64,000 nucleotides of DNA, taken from positions 1 to 64,000 of the forward strand of contig JBKGRZ010000011.1 of NCBI GenBank assembly GCA_046518185.1, written 5' to 3'. Positions 61,632 through 64,000 of this stretch are shown in pieces (positions within the stretch are counted from its first letter, which is position 1; each line of letters begins with the position of its first letter). A program made the position numbers and the translations under genes. The notes below the pieces were generated by a model that ran no database searches, was not told the DNA's origin, and saw nothing but the letters and a program-made list of their open reading frames with translations. Origin of the DNA: Scandinavium vulneris_A (GTDB lineage: Bacteria; Pseudomonadota; Gammaproteobacteria; Enterobacterales; Enterobacteriaceae).

Positions 61632-62531
61632 GTGGCGTTATTGATTATCACCACCGTTCTGTGGGCGTTTTCCTTTAGCCTGATTGGCGAATACCTGGCC
61701 GGAAGCGTCGACAGCTATTTTTCCGTGCTGATGCGCGTGGGCCTCGCGGCGCTGGTTTTCCTGCCGTTTCTGCGGGCGCGCTCGCAGTCTGCGAAAGTCC
61801 TGCTGATGTACATGCTGGTGGGCGCGATGCAGCTCGGGATCATGTATCTGCTGGCGTTCCGGGCGTATCTGTACCTGACGGTCTCTGAGTTCCTGCTGTT
61901 CACGGTGCTGACGCCGCTGTATATCACTCTGATTTATGACCTGATGAGTCAGCGTCCGCTGCGCTGGGGGTATCTGCTGAGCGCGATGCTGGCGGTGGTA
62001 GGCGCGGCGATCATTCGCTATGACCACGTCAGCCCACACTTCTGGACCGGGCTGCTGCTGGTGCAGCTGTCGAATATCAGCTTTGCCCTCGGTATGGTGG
62101 GGTACAAGCGCTTAATGGAAATCCATCCGATGCCGCAGCATAACGCCTTCGCGTGGTTTTATATGGGCGCGTTTCTGGTGGCGGTGGTGGCGTGGTTCCT
62201 GCTTGGCAACCCGAACAAGCTGCCGACGACTTCACTGCAATGGGGCATTCTGGTATGGCTGGGCGTGGTGGCCTCGGGCATGGGGTACTTCATGTGGAAC
62301 TATGGCGCCACCCAGGTGGACGCCGGAACGCTTGGGATCATGAACAACATGCATGTGCCCGCCGGGCTGTTGGTGAATCTGGCTATCTGGCAACAGCAGC
62401 CGCACTGGCCGAGCTTTATTACAGGAGCGTTGGTGATTGTGGCTTCGCTATGGGTCCATCGCTATTGGGTCGCTCCGCGCTCCGCACAAACGGCAGATGA
62501 TCGCAGGCGTGATTCCGCGCTGAACGAATAA
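61632..62531 (+). CDS. bioP: Biotin transporter BioP (YigM)
   Basis: 299 residues, ten spans, EamA/DMT superfamily; E. coli YigM is a biotin uptake protein. N-terminal LLIITTVLWAFSFSL and MWNYGATQVDAGTLGIMNN are highly conserved. GTG start at 61632. The last 113 bases overlap, antisense, the end of metR, as in E. coli. Confidence 0.92.
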   Translation: MALLIITTVLWAFSFSLIGEYLAGSVDSYFSVLMRVGLAALVFLPFLRARSQSAKVLLMYMLVGAMQLGIMYLLAFRAYLYLTVSEFLLFTVLTPLYITLIYDLMSQRPLRWGYLLSAMLAVVGAAIIRYDHVSPHFWTGLLLVQLSNISFALGMVGYKRLMEIHPMPQHNAFAWFYMGAFLVAVVAWFLLGNPNKLPTTSLQWGILVWLGVVASGMGYFMWNYGATQVDAGTLGIMNNMHVPAGLLVNLAIWQQQPHWPSFITGALVIVASLWVHRYWVAPRSAQTADDRRRDSALNE

Positions 62532-63372
62532 ACGCTTCCGTCACCGGCTGACGCTGCTCGCCATCGCGCACCGCGGCGTACAGTCGGCTCCACAGGCCAT
62601 CCCCCAGGGTTTTGGTGACCACCAGACCCTGGCGTTCAAAACTCTCCACCACCCAATGCGGCAGGGCGGCAATGCCCATCTTCGCTGCCACCATCTGAAT
62701 CAACAGCAGGGTATTATCCACGCTTTTCAGCGACGGGCTGACGCCTGCCGGTTGCAGGAAATGCCGCCAGATATCCAGCCGTTGGCGTTGTACCGGGTAA
62801 ATCAGCAGCGATTCGCTGGCGATATCTTCCGGGGTAATGCGCGCTTTCGCCGCCAGCGGATGCTCCGGGGCCATCACCAAACGCACTTCATAATCGAACA
62901 TCGGCGAATAGTGCAGACCGCTGCGCGGCAGAATGTCGGAGGTCAGGACGATATCCAGCTCGCCCTGCTGTAACGCAGGCTGTGGGTCAAAAGTCACGCC
63001 GGATTTAAAGTCCATCTCGACCTGCGGCCAGCCCGCGCGAAAGTTCTCCAGCGCCGGGGTTAGCCACTGAATACAGCTATGGCATTCGATAGCGATGCGC
63101 AGTGTGGTTTGCTGCGGCTCATTGCAGGCCTGCAATGCGCGGCTAATCTGCGGCAGCACCTGGCTTGCCAGCTGCAACAGGATCTCGCCCTGCGGGGTAA
63201 AGCGCAACGGCTGGCTCTTACGCACAAACAGACGGAAGCCAAGGCGCTGCTCCAGATCGCTGAACTGGTGAGAAAGCGCAGATTGCGTCTGGTGCAGCAT
63301 GGCCGCCGCGGCGGCGAGCGATCCGCTACTCCGTAACGCCTGCAGCGTTTTCAGGTGTTTTATCTCGATCAT
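62419..63372 (-). CDS. metR: LysR-type methionine regulator MetR
   Basis: 317 residues, E. coli length. Helix-turn-helix HQTQSALSHQFSDLEQRLG (residues 28-46); leucine zipper-like segment after it. Activates metE and other met genes with homocysteine as coregulator. ATG at 63372. The start codon overlaps the MetR box (63372-63384). 113-bp convergent overlap with bioP. Confidence 0.97.
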   Translation of the reverse strand: MIEIKHLKTLQALRSSGSLAAAAAMLHQTQSALSHQFSDLEQRLGFRLFVRKSQPLRFTPQGEILLQLASQVLPQISRALQACNEPQQTTLRIAIECHSCIQWLTPALENFRAGWPQVEMDFKSGVTFDPQPALQQGELDIVLTSDILPRSGLHYSPMFDYEVRLVMAPEHPLAAKARITPEDIASESLLIYPVQRQRLDIWRHFLQPAGVSPSLKSVDNTLLLIQMVAAKMGIAALPHWVVESFERQGLVVTKTLGDGLWSRLYAAVRDGEQRQPVTEAFIRSARNHACDHLPFVRSAERPNSDGPIAKPQSPTLL

Positions 63373-63384
63373 GAAAGTCCTTCA
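63372..63384 (+). promoter_or_regulatory. MetR-binding site
   Basis: TGAA-AGTCC-TTCA, exact match to TGAA-N5-TTCA. It lies over the metR start codon and upstream of the metE -35 at 63407, where activation and autoregulation are expected. Confidence 0.75.
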
Positions 63385-63406
63385 CTCCGGCATGAATAAA
63401 TTGCGC

Positions 63407-63435
63407 TTGAGGATCATACAGTACCTTTACATTAT
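63407..63435 (+). promoter_or_regulatory. metE promoter
   Basis: TTGAGG (63407-63412) and CATTAT (63430-63435) are 17 bp apart. The MetJ-type boxes begin right at the end of the -10. Confidence 0.55.
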
Positions 63436-63459
63436 AGATGTGTAAACATCCAGACGGCT
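63436..63459 (+). promoter_or_regulatory. MetJ boxes
   Basis: Three consecutive 8-mers related to AGACGTCT: AGATGTGT, AAACATCC, AGACGGCT (6, 5 and 7 of 8 matches). MetJ with S-adenosylmethionine would repress metE from here. Confidence 0.6.
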
Positions 63460-63463
63460 AAAT

Positions 63464-63580
63464 CCTTCGTCTTTTAAATTTATGGTGCGTTGGCTGCGTT
63501 TCCTCACCCCGGTCACTTACTTATGTAAGCTCCCGGGGATGAGCAAACTTGCCGCCTTCCCTAAATTCAAAATCCATAGG
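63464..63580. repeat. ERIC element in the metE leader
   Basis: The core TCACCCCGGTCACTTACTT followed by ATGTAAGCTCCCGGGGAT is the hallmark of ERIC (intergenic repeat unit). The flanks GTGCGTTGGC and CTTGCCGCCTTCC also match. The ends form a long imperfect palindrome. About 117 bp, between the MetJ boxes and the metE start, so it is transcribed. Boundaries are approximate. Confidence 0.87.
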
Positions 63581-63607
63581 ATTGACAATTAATTAGAGGA
63601 AGAACAC

Positions 63608-64000
63608 ATGACAATTCGCAACCACACCCTCGGATTCCCTCGCGTTGGCCTACGCCGCGAACTGAAAAAAGCACAAGAGAGCTACTGGGCGGGCAACAGC
63701 AGCCGTGAAGACCTGCTGGCGACTGGCCGTGAACTGCGCGCTCGCCACTGGCAGCAGCAGCAGGATGCTGGCGTGGATCTCCTGCCGGTGGGCGATTTCG
63801 CCTGGTACGACCATGTTCTGACCACCAGCCTGCTGCTGGGCAACGTGCCGGCTCGTCATCAGAACAAAGACGGCTCAGTCGATATCGACACGCTGTTCCG
63901 CATTGGTCGTGGCCGTGCGCCAACCGGCGAACCGGCGGCAGCGGCAGAAATGACCAAATGGTTTAACACCAACTATCACTATATGGTGCCGGAATTCACC
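63608..64000 (+). CDS. metE: Cobalamin-independent methionine synthase (5' part)
   Basis: The first 131 codons of MetE, cut by the window end. N-terminal TIRNHTLGFPRVGLRRELKK and FAWYDHVL match E. coli MetE, which methylates homocysteine from 5-methyl-tetrahydropteroyltri-glutamate. ATG at 63608 with AGAGGAAG before it. Regulated by MetR and MetJ sites upstream, with an ERIC element in the leader. Confidence 0.97.
   Translation, partial: MTIRNHTLGFPRVGLRRELKKAQESYWAGNSSREDLLATGRELRARHWQQQQDAGVDLLPVGDFAWYDHVLTTSLLLGNVPARHQNKDGSVDIDTLFRIGRGRAPTGEPAAAAEMTKWFNTNYHYMVPEFT

Overview
The window is a stretch of enterobacterial chromosome (family Enterobacteriaceae, outside the E. coli/Salmonella core but close to it). 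Gene content and order follow the E. coli K-12 map from the distal end of an rrn operon (aspT-trpT) to metE almost gene for gene, most proteins have the length of their E. coli counterparts, and the typical small features are present: ilvL/ilvX, the argX-hisR-leuT-proM cluster, GlmZ, REP-like palindromes and an ERIC element. I do not assign a genus. I see no prophage, insertion sequence, CRISPR array or integrative element.

Layout. 1-3.2 kb: tRNA-Asp and tRNA-Trp, then hdfR, maoP and comM/yifB. 3.2-12.6 kb: branched-chain amino-acid block, with attenuated ilvLXGMEDA (ilvG intact, unlike K-12) and the divergent ilvY/ilvC pair. 12.6-19.9 kb: ppiC, rep, gppA-rhlB, trxA and rho with its leader. 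20.1-32.9 kb: the complete enterobacterial common antigen (ECA) operon wecA-wzzE-wecBC-rffGH-wecDE-wzxE-wecF-wzyE-wecG, mostly joined by stop/start overlaps, followed by the amino-acid permease yifK. 34.5-35.5 kb: four tRNAs with their own promoter and terminator, then the sRNA GlmZ. 35.5-36.7 kb: an MFS transporter not found here in K-12. 36.8-41 kb: hemCDXY. 41-50 kb: cyaA, cyaY, lptM-dapF-yigA-xerC-yigB and uvrD (SOS box). 50-54.5 kb: corA with a long leader, then a fatty acid desaturase gene overlapping a gene for a PhnD-like protein (not in K-12), rarD and yigI. 54.6-61.4 kb: pldA, recQ, rhtC/rhtB, pldB-yigL and a stand-alone EAL-domain gene (not in K-12). 61.6-64 kb: bioP, metR and the start of metE, whose leader contains an ERIC element.

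How the genes work together. The ilv genes make isoleucine, valine and leucine precursors, with leader-peptide attenuation for ilvLXGMEDA and IlvY activation of ilvC. The wec/rff genes build ECA from undecaprenyl phosphate, UDP-GlcNAc, UDP-ManNAcA and dTDP-Fuc4NAc, flip it (WzxE), polymerise it (WzyE) and set chain length (WzzE). hemC/hemD perform consecutive haem-pathway steps. GlmZ controls glmS. MetR and MetJ-type sites control metE.

Most of the window is conserved core genome. The parts most worth a second look are the desaturase/PhnD-like pair, the rhoL reading frame that kept its sequence but lost its start codon, two GlrR-type activator sites upstream of glmZ, the ERIC element inside the metE leader, and the three accessory genes inserted at junctions of an otherwise conserved gene order.
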